Source of the DNA: Lepeophtheirus salmonis
Lineage: Eukaryota; Arthropoda; Copepoda; Siphonostomatoida; Caligidae
NCBI RefSeq assembly: GCF_016086655.4
Contig: NC_052136.2
Coordinates: forward strand, 2,914,001 to 2,978,000
Direction: 5' to 3'
DNA length: 64,000 nt
The notes beneath the pieces are model-generated. The model was not told where the DNA came from. It searched no databases and worked only from the letters and a program-made list of their open reading frames with translations. Positions 34,945-47,269 of the stretch are shown here, piece by piece (the stretch's first letter is position 1; each line of letters opens with the position of its first letter). The position numbers and the translations under genes were made by a program.

Positions 34945-36735
34945 TCTACATTAAGTCAATAAAAAACATATATTTTTGGGAATGTATAGATATATGAAAT
35001 TAATGTAGAGATATTCGTATTTTTAGTCGTGAATTGAGATCATTAAATAAATTATTGTGTATTCAAAGGTTAACCTTATTCCCATAGCTACATTTATTCT
35101 TTTCTTATTTGTGATTTATGTAGAATCATTCACAAATACATTAGCTTTTCACATTATTTTCAACTTTAAAACATATTACAACAATACTTGTTTTAAAAAA
35201 TGTATAAGAGCTCTTTGGCGTGCTAGTATTAATATTATATCTATTTAGTTTTTACTTTAATTTTCCTTAGTAAGAAAATTATGACGTAATGATTAAGCAA
35301 ATATGTAATGAAGAGTTGATAACGTTTAATTTATGAAAAAAATATGCAGTTATTAAAACAAAGTAATATGAAACATTCATAAAATTGGGTGGATATTATC
35401 TCACAAATGAAGTAAAGTTAGTATTGGAATTTTGAAACTTTATTTATACTTTTTAGACTAAAAATAGTCCACAAAGCCACTAGGGATATTTTATAATAGC
35501 CCTAAATTTCTCCCTTAAAAATTAATTTCAACACTGAAATCCCTAGAAAATACAAACACTTTACAAAATATCAAAACAATTTGACGTCAGAGGCGTCCAG
35601 AGAATTACATATATATATATATATATATATTTTTTTTTGGGGGTGGGGAATTGGTTTTATGAATTCTTTTGAGGAAAAAAAAATCATTTTCTGGATGCTT
35701 TTTAAGCCTATCTTTTGTATCGTTGATGAACATTCTTCTGTGCAAGTTCCATTATTAAGGCTACAAGAGGCTGCCAGTTTGAAAATACATTACCGTTCTT
35801 TCTAATATATTGTGTTTAGTCGCAGTTAAAATCAAATGATACGACAAGGTCGAGTTGAAAACAACTAAATAATTTGTAAATTCTTAACACTTTCGATAGT
35901 CAAAGTTTGAAGATATAATTACTATAATCAAAGCCAAGAACCCAATTATTTTTACATTTATAAACTCCCAAGATTATGACACTTTAATAAAAATCCTGCC
36001 TAATGTAACGTCAATATCCTAAGATCTTGGGATAAATCCCAATGAGTGGTATTTTTGGGCGTGTGTATGATTTTGTTAGGTGCTAGTTAAGCAATTATAT
36101 GACGTGATATTAGTTAGACAATTTTCATTCTTGCTTTGTTTTCGAAATGAAAATGTTCTAACTTAGTTTTTTTAGGGGTTACGTCATCAACAGGACAATT
36201 TCTTTATAAAGTTGTTGATATTTAGCAACGCAAGTACCGGTTCTAATATCCATTTAGTATAGTAGCATTTTATACGTTTAGTATCCAGGTACCGCTATAG
36301 CACCGGTAAACCGAAAAAAACTTATAAAATGAAGTAAAATTTCGACGAAAAAAACAGGGAATATTTGATTTGTTCATTGATATTCAATAATACCTTTCCT
36401 AATGATAGTTAAATTGATAATAATTACAGGTATACATGTTTGAAAATTGTAATTAAAAAGTTGATTGACATACATAATTAATGGTTAAGCCTGATCTAAA
36501 TGTTTTTAAGAAATGACATTCTAAAAGTTATATTTCTACACAATTACTAACCAATGATGAATACCTGACAGGGCCTCTGGATAACTGATAATGAAGATAT
36601 TATTTCTTGAAGAACTTATGACTTTTTGAAAAATATTATGTACACTTTTTAGTTTATCCTTTAACCGTTGTGGAAACCCCCCTGTGTTATATTTATCTTT
36701 TTTGAAGTTCATTTAGGTGTAACATATTTCCTTCT
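34945..36735. other. Channel intron 1, repeat-poor AT-rich part
   Basis: Holds a (TA)n microsatellite at about 35610-35632 next to a family G-like end (GAGGCGTCCAGAGAATTACA at 35588), and a TACCG-rich hairpin-like stretch at about 36235-36310. No exon-like frame that fits the channel. Confidence 0.4.
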
Positions 36736-36738
36736 CTA

Positions 36739-36824
36739 GGAACCACCGGGATACGAACATACAAACATTGAATTTAAATGAATAATTTCTCCCGAGCGCG
36801 TTGTCCATTGAGCTATATTGTTCC
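36739..36824 (-). pseudogene. tRNA-like sequence (tRNA relic or SINE head)
   Basis: On the minus strand the ends GGAACAA and TGGTTCC pair except at one position. An A-box-like TAGCTCAATGG and a B-box-like GTTCGTATCCC sit at the expected ends. At 86 nt with an AT-rich middle and no clean anticodon stem it is unlikely to be a working tRNA. It lies in channel intron 1 on the same strand. Confidence 0.35.
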
Positions 36825-37042
36825 ATATTTTAAGTTTCATTCATTATTTGAAGGATACAAAAATTACTTATTTTTGTTTAAAATTATTTTGATTATATTG
36901 GATATACAATTTTATATACATTTTGTGGATGTAGCTTTTTTGATGTTTGAGAAAAAGGGCCTTTAGCAACTGTCCCCTGTGGCAACTACCCCTAATCTCC
37001 CCTTAAATATTATAAAACATTATTTGAATATAACATTCATAC

Positions 37043-37724
37043 CTGGATAAGCTAGCTCGTAGTAGTCTGTTTCATAGGTGTCTTCCAATTTTACATTCAT
37101 GTCAAATTGAGCAAGAGATATATTTTGATTAATATTACTCGATCCCTTTTTCCAAGAGAACATGAGCTGCTCAGTAGTAAACCCAAAGCTTTCAAACTTA
37201 ATCTCACAGAGTTGTTCATCAACCGGAAAACGATGAAAGTCCATTTCACAAGCAACATCAAAATTCAAACGACTAGAATACCGAACAGTCGAGTCGTTAT
37301 ACACTCTCAGAGAAGCCGGCTTAACAAAATATGTTGGAACGCGTACAGCCTTTGATTTATCGATAAATATGTCAGGGATCCAAAAGTATTCCGCAACTTT
37401 CGGATTGAATGTAACATAGTTTCTTGATTCTGAAAGAGCAGATGGCAAAACAGCAATTCGAGGATCTTCCCAATAGAGTCGAAGACTCGTTTCAAGTGTG
37501 ATGATTTGCTGCTTTTCGTCTACACTTAGAACGTTTCGAAGGTTGATTGAGAAGTTGACAAGGAGTGGCTTATCAGCGTATACTCGTGGTGCTTCATGAA
37601 TGCTATAATCCTTTGAGAAGACTATTTTTGCGGCAAGGTCCTTGAGAGGCCCGGAAAGTTGTTGAGTACAACCAATGGGAAGTTGAGAGGTGAAATGTGT
37701 GAAAATAAATAATGTCAAAAGCAT
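37043..37724 (-). CDS. Cys-loop ligand-gated ion channel, exon 1 (signal peptide and ligand-binding domain)
   Basis: First coding exon of a 366-residue pentameric Cys-loop receptor subunit (exons 37043-37724, 32960-33085, 31758-32050). It encodes residues 1-227. The first in-frame ATG (37722-37724) opens a hydrophobic signal peptide; the frame runs further upstream to a TAA but holds no other ATG. Visible family marks are a W-x-P-D loop (W115-D118) and the Cys-loop C159-C173 with exactly 13 residues between, including the F-P-V-D core. Possible N-glycosylation sites are N57, N143 and N201. The exon ends CCAG|GTATGA in phase 1. The subunit would assemble into a plasma-membrane channel gated by a neurotransmitter-like ligand, probably passing chloride. 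The second loop-C disulfide of GlyR, GluCl and HisCl subunits is absent. The ligand cannot be read from the sequence. Confidence 0.92.
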
Positions 37725-37781
37725 AGTTGTGATTTGACTTTTACGTGTTCTGCTTAAAAAGGACAAAAAGTAACTCCACAC

Positions 37782-38500
37782 GTGAAGCGTCGTTTCTCTA
37801 CTGAGTTCACAATTGTAACTTGTCTTTTATGCTTCCCCAAATGCAGTGATATATGTAGTTGTTTTTACTTAGCTGTAACATCCACTACTGCTTATAATAT
37901 TTCCTTACACATACTATTTATTTATCCTTTCCCTCAACCCACAATTGAAAATATGCTGTTCTCCTTCAAATAACTTTCTAAATGTGCTTTAAACCCTGGA
38001 CTAACAAAGTTAATTGTTTTTATTCGTACAAATGAATGATCGCTGTTACTTGTTTGTAATAATAACAATAAAAAAACGAACAATGCAGTTGCAAATTCTC
38101 TTTTTCAACTAATAAGTTATACACTTTTTATTGCATGAAAAACCGGTGCATTTTGTCTAAGAAACAGAGAGAAAAAGAGCGTCAAGTACAGTAGTCAATG
38201 TGTGTTGATCCTCTCGCCAAAAAAATGAGTAACATTTTAATACAATTTTAATTATACAGTTCACAAAATGAAGTCCCATACATAAAACTGGATATACTAT
38301 GATCTCAATTAAACTTCTTATTACGATTGTTTTATTTTTTTGATAAAAATATTCAGTGTGTGTCTATGCAAACCGTGAACGAATTTTTCCCAGCTCAACT
38401 TTATCAAAAATCCTCAAAAAGTAAAATTAGTAAGACAATGATACTTTATATAAACAATTTAATCTCAATGGGCCACCCTGGGCCTTCAAATTGGCTTGAA
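37782..38500. other. Upstream flank of the channel gene
   Basis: The 5' UTR and promoter are expected here, but I see no TATA-initiator pair that stands out. No gene. Confidence 0.35.
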
Positions 38501-39190
38501 AGTATTGTGGTACGAACTGCAGTATACCATTCATGGTATGCGGTTTGGTATGGTATTTTCTAAAAATGTTTTTTTTTATCTAACTACTGTATTTTTTCAA
38601 TTTTTTTCGATATTTTATTATTTAAAAAAATTATTTTGTGTCTAAATAAACTTCACCTCTCTAAAAACACAAAGTTTGATATGAAATATACACGGATTAT
38701 TCACATATTTATATTTTTTTTTACAAGAAGATGAACTTGTCTATATTTCCCGGTAATAAACAAGACCGATTAGCAGTCACAATATCGCCAGCTGTCGAAA
38801 AAATTATTTCACTTGATACTGATGTACCTGTAATTTTGAGGTATTGACAAGTTAACTTGGAAACATTGGAAAATTTATTTAAATTATCCCTCCACCATAT
38901 CACTGGGCTTTCGTCAGCTGGGATATATTTTATCTATTTGTATGTCAATATATTTTTGATTTATATAAAAAAATACATAAAATTATTAGATATATAATAG
39001 TATGCTTATGGATTAAAATCTTACCTCACTATCTAAATCTATTAATAAAAAAATAATAATAATTAAAGATCAAAATATTCAATATGTTATTTTATATATA
39101 CGCGTTGTACCGTATCGAACTTTATGGGTCGTACTGAACCAAACAGTGTTACAACTTTGTACCGTACAAGCCATAATATATATATATATA
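38500..39190 (-). mobile_element. hAT-derived element with TACCGTAC-rich flanks
   Basis: Flanks (TGGTATGCGGTTTGGTATGG at left, GTACCGTATCGAACTTTATG and GTACCGTACAAGCC at right) are of one style and surround a hAT transposase C-terminal fragment. The exact ends are not resolved. It ends in a short TA run at about 39178-39190. Confidence 0.45.
38721..38945 (-). pseudogene. hAT transposase C-terminal dimerisation domain fragment
   Basis: Open frame reading I-K-Y-I-P-A-D-E-S-P-V-I-W-W-R-D-N, L-T-C-Q-Y-L-K-I, T-S-V-S-S-E-I-I-F-S-T-A-G-D-I-V and R-S-C-L-L-P-G-N-I-D-K-F-I-F-L. This is the hATC signature (W-W, S-S-E-R-x-F-S-x-A-G, R-x-x-L-x-P). No ATG start and no upstream catalytic part, so it is a relic; the conserved frame over about 75 codons suggests it is fairly young. 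Confidence 0.85.
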
Positions 39191-39419
39191 TAATATAATC
39201 TTGCAGACACCCCTGATTCGTGGTATTCAAGGTAACCAATATGTTTTATTTACAAATACATACTGGGGAGATTTAAGGAGATATTAAGGACGTCCAATCG
39301 GAGGAGGGTATCAAGTTTGTGGGCAACTATGGACAGAGGCTGGGGTCGAAGATTGCACTTTTTCCCGGACGTCATGGATGTATAATCCCTAAACACAAAA
39401 TTCCACTCCGTATCGATCA

Positions 39420-39530
39420 ATGATATAGGCAGGAAGGATAAAGATTTTAATCCTTAATTCTACTCCGACTCTAACATGGATTTATATTTAACTATAACTC
39501 TGCAACAAGGCCTCAGTTAAACTCACTAGC
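39420..39530 (-). repeat. Dispersed repeat A, copy 8 (partial)
   Basis: AATTCTACTCCGACTCTAAC, ACTATAACTCTGCAACAAGG and CCTCAGTTAAACTC match the reverse complement of the right module. Confidence 0.55.
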
Positions 39531-39534
39531 GATA

Positions 39535-41655
39535 TCTTTATACTTATTGTGCTCTCTTCAAGAATAAACAAGAATGAGGACAGCTTTTGTAAATAAAAAA
39601 ATCTTTTTAGGTAGCAATTACAATAATACTGCAATCATCAAATTTTATGAACTTCTCTCTATGGAGGTGTTCTGGCAACTTAATTAGACGCGTTATAAGG
39701 CTTAGTCCGAGACCAGGAACATCGAAATTTTCGCTACATCCCTAATCATCAGCAAACTACCTATGGATGAATGATTAATGTTGACAACAATTAAAACTAT
39801 GCTTAGAATTTGAAATATTTTAAAAATTAGGTGGACATTGAAACGTAACCTATTTACGCCATAAGTAGTAAAGTTTGAAAGTATGCATTTCTATTGCAAA
39901 TTTAAATAGTAGTAAGCACTATTAATGCCTCTATTGAAGTATTACTAATGTATGTAGATAGTATTTTTTCCCCCATCACTTAATAGGTCATAAATTTATA
40001 CATTGTAATGCAAATTAAACAATGTTTGTAATTTCAGTAATTTGTTTATCCAATAATTGACAATTGCAGCAGTTGTCAATGAATTATATTAGTTATAAGA
40101 ATTACTTATGATTTTAGGGTCATAATGATTAAATAATTGATAGGTTAACATAAAAACAATTTTAAACAAAAATCCAGAAAATGATGAATGTGACGCTATT
40201 TTTGCTATTTCCAAAACAATGTATTAAAAAAATCTTTTTTTAATTTTAAACTGTTTTTTGATGGGGAAATACATCATTCAAGCTGAGCATTTCCTTAAAA
40301 AGTGTTTTAAGACTCCTCTCCATATAGCAAATGATAACAATTTAAAAAGAGCTAATTTTGAACGACGTGTTTTATTTGTTAAGGCCTATACATTTCACAC
40401 AATGTCTATATTCATAAACACAGCCCAGTATTTCATTGACCTAGTTTGATTAATTATTGTCACTTGATTCAAATTTCTGTTTCTATTTGAGATACCCACC
40501 AATGTTTACTAAAGTTTAGATTTTTCATTTGATGTATGACACTTAATTTGATCCCGATATCCCATAATTAATAAGCTCTATCAATATCAAATTACGTCAA
40601 CTTTTTGCTAAATTCAGGGTAATTTAAGGTGTCTTCAAATGCATTATCCAAATATTTGATTATACGATATAAAATGATGATAAATGTATATAATCTGAAA
40701 TCCATTTTGAGAAAAATTATTCCAACTTGTTTTTATGTTAATGGGCTACATATTTGATTTTAAATAATTGTGAAATTACTATTTCCCCCCCTAATTTTAA
40801 GTAATATATATAGATTAAAAAAGATTGGAATTAAAATTGATTTAATTAATTTTTTTTAATATACGAAAAAATTTCTATCTTTTTAATTTCCTTTCATGAA
40901 TTTTTTTTTTTTTTTAATAAACATTATTGTGAATTCATTGTTATTCCTTAAGAATAATTATTGAAGTGTGTTTCGTTTTTTTAAATCTTTATTCATATCA
41001 GATTTGTTGATATATAGAAAACATAAAATATTGTAATAAAAAAATTGGTAGGTATTTGTTGTATTAAGATAAATAAGTATTTTACGTTTAAAATTGATAC
41101 TTCTAGCCAAGATTTACACCTAAAAACAGTTAAACATATTTGCAATAAAAAAACCATAAAAACAATCACAACTCTTGAGGGCCTGAAAGAGTTAAACATA
41201 ATTAAAACTTCTATATTATAAAAGTATAAGTTGTATTCACAACTAAGCAAGTTAACTTATAAATATTCACTCCTAAAAATATTATTAAAGGTCAACAAAC
41301 AATTAATATATATTAAGGGCTAATGGCAAAGCAAAAAATGTCAAATTTTGTTTCTCCGGATTACAAATGATCTATTGAAGTGTTTAGATACCAAACTTTA
41401 GGCTAATTGGGTCAACCGTTGCCTAGTTTACCTCAGAGAACGCAGAGAACGTAATTGTGATACATACATCAACGGTTTTTATTAATTAAGGGCTTATATA
41501 GATTTATTATATGAACTTATCATGTATTTATTCATATTAATCATCTATTTAAAAATGAATGCTTATATATGTATAATATTTACGATTGCGCACTACATTT
41601 GAAACAAACGTTGACCTCGTCCAGGTTCTAAACAAATGCATTGAGAATAATTTTT
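39535..41655. other. AT-rich region, no gene seen
   Basis: Nothing with coding or repeat structure that I can support. Confidence 0.35.
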
Positions 41656-41659
41656 GAGT

Positions 41660-42690
41660 TTTATTTAATAACATACTAATTTTCAATATGACCTCTATCG
41701 GCCTGAATCACTGTCTCAATTCTTCCATGGAATGATCGGCAGACTTTGATGATGTCCACAGAGAGGAACATTGCAACCACACGATTGTGTGAGTTACCAC
41801 AGACGGGTTACCCCCAACTCCACCTAGAGATATAAGTCCAAGGGGTTCAGGTTAGAGGAGTTGGATGGACATGTGTGGGGGTCCCATAAGGCTGTCACAT
41901 TGTCCTTCACCCAATTTTGCACCTTCTTGGACTTGTGAAAAGGTGATTAATCCTGCTGGAGCAGGTAGGGCCTCTCATTTGCCTTCTCATCCATCGAGGG
42001 CCTTACGAACGACCTATGGGTAGATCTCCGTGTTAAATGTCTCCCACTGTTTAAAGAAGTGGATCAGAGTGTCGCTCTTACAGATAATGATGTCCAAGAC
42101 CATGATGGAGGCCGGATTTTTTGTTCTGAAGCTGGCTGGGACATGCGTCATTTTGTTGGCTAGCCAACAATCTTTTTTGCTAAATCAATACATAATTTAA
42201 AAAATCCCATCTGAGGAGAATTTGAGACTTGGTGTTAGCATCACCTTTAAGCTTTTCCAACATCTTCCTGTACCTCGCCAACCTTATTCCCTTAATAGCT
42301 GAGGTCAAAAGTTGTACTTTGATCCTCTAGTATGAGACCAAAATCTTTTGATAGCCCTGCTGATGGTAGAGCGTTGCACACAGAGCAATTTTTCGCCAGC
42401 ATAGACATAACTTGGCCTTGGTGGGATCTATTCATCCCTGTCTTGAAGTTAGAGTCACTTTCTTCACATGATACATATCTTGGAATTTCTTGTTCATGTT
42501 GCCGGAGGTCCCCTTCTTCTTAACGACTCTTCAGACTGTTTTTCAGGGGCAACTAATGAGTTTGGCAATTGCTTTCGCTTCGTGGCCGCGTGGAATAATT
42601 CGGCAATCGTGGTTTTTCTAAGTAGCTCACTCTCGACAACTGACTCAAAATGAAAACAAATGGGGAATTTATTTTATTAGTCAACTAACC
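41660..42690 (-). mobile_element. Tc1/mariner-superfamily transposon, near full-length relic, family T5
   Basis: From about 42660 down the minus strand, in changing frames: L-L-R-K-T-T-I-A-E-L-F-H-A-A-T-K-R-K and Y-R-V-V-K-K-K-G (helix-turn-helix), the T-I-S-R-A-I-K-R region, I-K-G-I-R-L-A-R-Y-R-K-M-L, then K-N-P-A-S-I-M-V-L-D-I-I (around the first Asp block), a degraded second block, and L-D-L-Y-L-like and E-E-L-R-Q-F tail parts. It has stops and frameshifts but keeps the order of a full transposase. Confidence 0.8.
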
Positions 42691-42694
42691 TCTT

Positions 42695-44450
42695 ATTCGA
42701 GCAGGGGGGGATAATCGGCCGTATGTACTCATGTGGGATCTGAATGAGGTCAAAGTTATTTATAATTGTAGTGTACAAATCTGTACATAGGTCACATAGT
42801 ATAATCAACGTGAATTATTAAATTTTTTGATATAAAAAAAAAAATTCTGTAATGTTAAGAATTATTTACTATTTCTTCCCTTCCAAAATTACAATTCCTC
42901 GATTGAATATTATATATACTTAGATACTCGTATATGTATGTTTGAGAAATATTTATATTTTATAATTGAAAATAAATTTTAAAGAGCAATATATTTTTAA
43001 CACTTTTTCAAGGTTTTCTCATGAAAACTAAAAATAATAATTATACTTACAATTTAAATGTTAAACCCAATAAGTTATGGAAGTACTGTTTGAACTTATC
43101 CACTTGAACACTTTCAAGTGATAGCACAATATCACACAGAACTTAAATCTTTTAACTTTGTATTAGGATGTAATAGTTTTAAAAAAAATGCAAAGATGAA
43201 ATTGTTTAAACTATTTTGTATAACGTTCATACATATTAAGATACTTTTTGGTAGAAGATTTTAATAAAATTTGTATAAAAAACTATATTTCATAATAGAA
43301 ATACAGGATTTTCCAAAAAGCAATGAAATAAGTTATATATATAAAAGAGTTTTATTTTTGTTATATGACATTTAAAATTTTGTTTTTCACAGTTTGAAAA
43401 ATAATGTCGGATAGGAGACGTTCCTCACTGTTAAAAAAACCAAACTTCGGTATTCTAATACCCGGTGATATTTCATTTTTTCATTTTTTATCAATAAATT
43501 TGGAGGAAATTTTTAGGAAAAAATATAAAAATTAACAATATCATCAACATATCAACAACAACAATCAAACAAAATCAATATATCTTATTTTATAATTGTG
43601 GATAAGTAGTTGACAAGATAATAAATAACTGGCAATTTTGCAAGGTATCAAAAATGTTGGTTTTTCAAGAATAAATCCAGTTCCTTTAAACTAATTTAGA
43701 CAAAATAAACCTAAGTATGACTTTGGATCTGAAAGCATCAATTTTTTGTGTAGTTGTTTTTGTACAAAGAATGTTGAAAATTCCAAATTAAGAAAATGAA
43801 TTTAAAAAAAATGTTTTTTTGTTCTTTAGAAATGGAAGCAATTGTCATAACTTGTACCGATAAAAACTTAAAGCTAAATTTCATATAGTTTAATATTATA
43901 AATTATTCTATCCAACCAATTTTAGACAAAATTTTCTTAAATAGTTTTCTAATAAATATAAAAGGTTCATAGAGAAAAACTATTGTCATAATTGGTATCA
44001 GGAGATCAAACTCTACTTAGTGTCTTATATATATTTTTTTTTCATCTCTAAGAAGTAGATTTTTTCTTTGATACAAAGTTAAGTATTATCATTATAGCTT
44101 AAAATGAGAAAATTATGATCTGAAACGATAAAGGTCATTTTCCCCCTCACCTATGTAATGGTGATAAAATTTAAAGTCTGGAAAACTTTATCTATAATTT
44201 ATCAACGTTTTTTTTTCTCATTTATTTCCTTTTCAAGTAGAAAAATGTTTAAAACCTTAGATGTGCAAAGTTAATTTGTTAACTAATATACAGCATATTT
44301 TATAGATTAAAATAACCCTTTCCATATTTTTCTATATAAAAACAGGAAAAACAATTAGGTAGGATGAAGCATGATTTTATTTTTACAGGTTGAAAACTTG
44401 AAATTTCACATTTAACAAAAGTCTTTATAAATCTTTCTTTTTATACGTAG
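42695..44450. other. AT-rich region, no gene seen
   Basis: Nothing recognised. Confidence 0.35.
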
Positions 44451-44459
44451 GCCATGTCA

Positions 44460-44990
44460 AATTGATTTATTATATTTGGCTACCATTAGCCTCACAGATG
44501 ACCACAAGGTTTTTTTTAGAAAAGAGTTGCAAATGAAGTTCTAGTCAATGACAGTCCAATCCTCTTTGACGGATACCTTCATTGCTTCAAACTTTGGATG
44601 ACGGATGCTAAAGGCCATCCTCTCGACGTGCAGCCACAAATAAAAGTCGAGGGGATTGCCATTTGAGGTGATGGTATCAAATTTCTCTTGTCCCATAAAG
44701 CGATGTTGTTAGTTAAAAAATCCCTGAGTAATTTTTGGTGTGTGAGTGGGAGGCCCATCTTACAGATAGACGATGTCGTCATCGGGTAAATTTGCCTGGA
44801 GCCAGGGGAGCAGGTTGTACATGGCTGCCGTGAGCCTGTAGCACTTAGGGAACTAGACCAGGAACATCCTTGAGGGCATCTGTATTAACGATGTCCCGTC
44901 AGACAGGCCACCTCTGTTGGAGTGTGACTCGTACAAAGAAAAGATGATGCTTTAAGCCTTGAATCTCGCTGTGATGACATTTCTTGTCTG
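44460..44990 (-). mobile_element. Tc1/mariner relic, family T6
   Basis: Minus-strand frames give W-L-Q-A-N-L-P-D-D-D-I-V-Y-L, then D-G-P-P-T-H-T (second catalytic Asp block), N-P-L-D-F-Y-L-W-L-H-V-E (third block) and F-E-A-M-K-V-S-V-K-E-D-W. The N-terminal half is missing. Stops are present. Confidence 0.75.
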
Positions 44991-45124
44991 ATTAAAAAAA
45001 TCAAAAAGTTGCAGGTGTTTGAGATAAATGGTTACCTATACAATTACAGACAGATCCAATTTCCTCTCACATAACTTCTCAAATCAATATAATACAAGTG
45101 TGCAAGACTCTGTTTATAAAACTT

Positions 45125-45480
45125 TGCCCATCAATTTTTAGCTGACAAAACTGTGCATCAAAAATACGAAACTCTTGAGATATCCTCCAAATACAAAAGT
45201 CGTGCTGCTATTATTGTGTGTCTTCGTTTCCTGTTCACTCCATGTAGACTTATATCAGTGTCCAAAATGGACAAAGAGTTCATCATCAGGGCATGTATCA
45301 GGTTCAGGGCCAGGTTGGAGCTGGAGGTAGATGGTTTGAAGGATTGACTTCACTATGGACCCCTACATGTAAGAGCAAAAGATTTGGGAATTGTAGAGTT
45401 AATTTGGCCCAAACCTTTCTCTTTATATCTCGAAATTGGAGACAGCGAGAGTGGAAAGTCGAAATTCAATTATCATAACC
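45125..45480 (+). mobile_element. Tc1/mariner internal-deletion derivative, family T2, copy 2
   Basis: The N-terminal L-E-I-S-S-K-Y-K-S-R-A-A-I-I-V-C-L is joined in one open frame (45153-45347) to the C-terminal K-M-D-K-E-F-I-I-R-A-C-I-R-F-R-A-R-L-E. The centre is gone. Shares words with 8620-9170, including CCTACATGTAAGAG. Confidence 0.75.
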
Positions 45481-45484
45481 TTTT

Positions 45485-47260
45485 AATAATTAAGAAATAA
45501 CTTCGCTAGAATGTTAAATATGAGGAGAAGGATTTCGACTTTTTCGAGATATTCAGACGATTAGCACTTTGGAAGATCATGAAATAGGTAAAAAGTCTCA
45601 TTATGTGGAGGGGGTTGTGATTTTGTCTCTTGTGGATTATGCAGAGTGGAAGACGGACTCCGAGTGGATCTGTGGATCGAGTAATAAAGCCGGAGGAAAT
45701 CACATCTCGTTATGTTAGGCAATTCGACTTTTTCTTGAATCTAGGCCTCAACCCTCAGTCTATAGATCGACTCCAAGTCCCTTTCATCCACAACAGACCC
45801 CCCTCCCCGAACGCCCCTCACCTCTGAATTCTCTTTAAGAGACAAACTAATTATCTTCTCCAGTCATTTCCTTATTATTAAAAGGCCGCAATAATTGAAC
45901 CCAGGCTCCAATTTTGAGATAGAAAGATAGGTTATAACTTGCAGACAAACTTATGTAGTACACTCAATTATATTTGACGCGTAAGAAAAATAAATTAAAA
46001 AGGAAATCCCTTGTAATTTATTTACACACCCTTAAACTACATACTGTCACACTACCATACGGATAATTATATTTTTTAGTTGACTCATGCCTATTACTCA
46101 CGCTTCAAATAAACTACATTGGTTTAAAAACAATGAAAAAACAAGTCGTTACTCCCTTCAAAACAAAATACTGAAAAAAAGAGAAATTATTGGCTTTTTA
46201 AATTACATTTTATCAGGACTAAAGGATATTTAATATAATAAAAGCCTATATTTGTAATTTGCTTACATTTTTCCAGATAATAGCTTAATTTTATTGTGGA
46301 TGACTGACAAATGCCAGACTGACAAGTAAGCCTTAACCTATAAGAAGGTAAAAATACTAACAAATTCCAATCAAAAATCCTGAAAAACCAACTTTGATTT
46401 GAAACAAAGAAAGATTGAATTCATTTCCCCTATATTTCAAAAGAGTAGGGTTTCAGCTAGACTATATGGTTTTTACGATCCGCAAAATTCCTCAATTTTT
46501 TTTTTTATATGTAAAAGTTCAAATACACGAAGCCAGTTATGCTCTTTTCGAATAATAAAAGTTCACTCATATTATACACAGGTACTTTAGATTCGGTTCC
46601 AAGACCCATCCTATCTCTAGGCCTCGCACACATTAAAAGTACCTCTTGTTTAAGTAAAACTTTGTATACTTGTGTTATTATCTTCTGCATCTGAATCAGT
46701 CTTATTCTATAATAATACAGCGAACTCTGTAAATTACTCATTTTTAACCCAGTGCTTGTGTAGTTATAGGTCAGTGCGTCATATTAAAAAGAAAGAATAG
46801 AAAAAGGCAGAACAATTACTTAAAAAAAAACGAATGTGACATTTGATGGGGATTAGTAACGAGGTTGGGAAGCTAAAGCTGAGCAATGGTGGGTACTTTA
46901 AAAATGAAACAAATTAAGTTTATCACAAGGTATTATTTATAGAGATGTCGAAATTGGCGTGAATATAATTTAAAAAAATATATAAGTTGGTAACTTGCAA
47001 GAAATGAATGTTCTTATCAATAATGTCTCAATTTGTAAATTCAAATGTATTGGCAAGCAAGGATCACTTTAGTTTTTTCAGTGATCTCTGACGATATTAG
47101 GTCGTCTATCAAAGTTGCCAACATATTATTTTCTTTTTGATTTAAACTCATGATGATTTTTAACATTGCTAATAATTTATATACACAGGGTATACCAGCG
47201 AAATACGGGTCTTTTGGTCTATCTACTTTAAATTAACATAAAGTAGTCATTTTTTAAGGT
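45485..47260. other. AT-rich region, no gene seen
   Basis: A somewhat G/C-richer patch at 45600-45840 has overlapping frames on both strands and no motif. Nothing else. Confidence 0.35.
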
Positions 47261-47269
47261 TGGTTCATA

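Noticed and set aside
37107..37355. 82-codon plus-strand frame opposite channel exon 1
   Set aside because: Shadow of the real exon on the other strand; no motif.
37725..37781. Upstream extension of the channel frame to 37781 as the start
   Set aside because: The codon at 37779-37781 is GTG, not ATG. The first ATG (37722-37724) opens directly into a signal peptide, as expected for the family.
45600..45840. Overlapping frames on both strands in a G/C-richer patch as a gene
   Set aside because: No motif, no splice context; may be part of an unidentified repeat.
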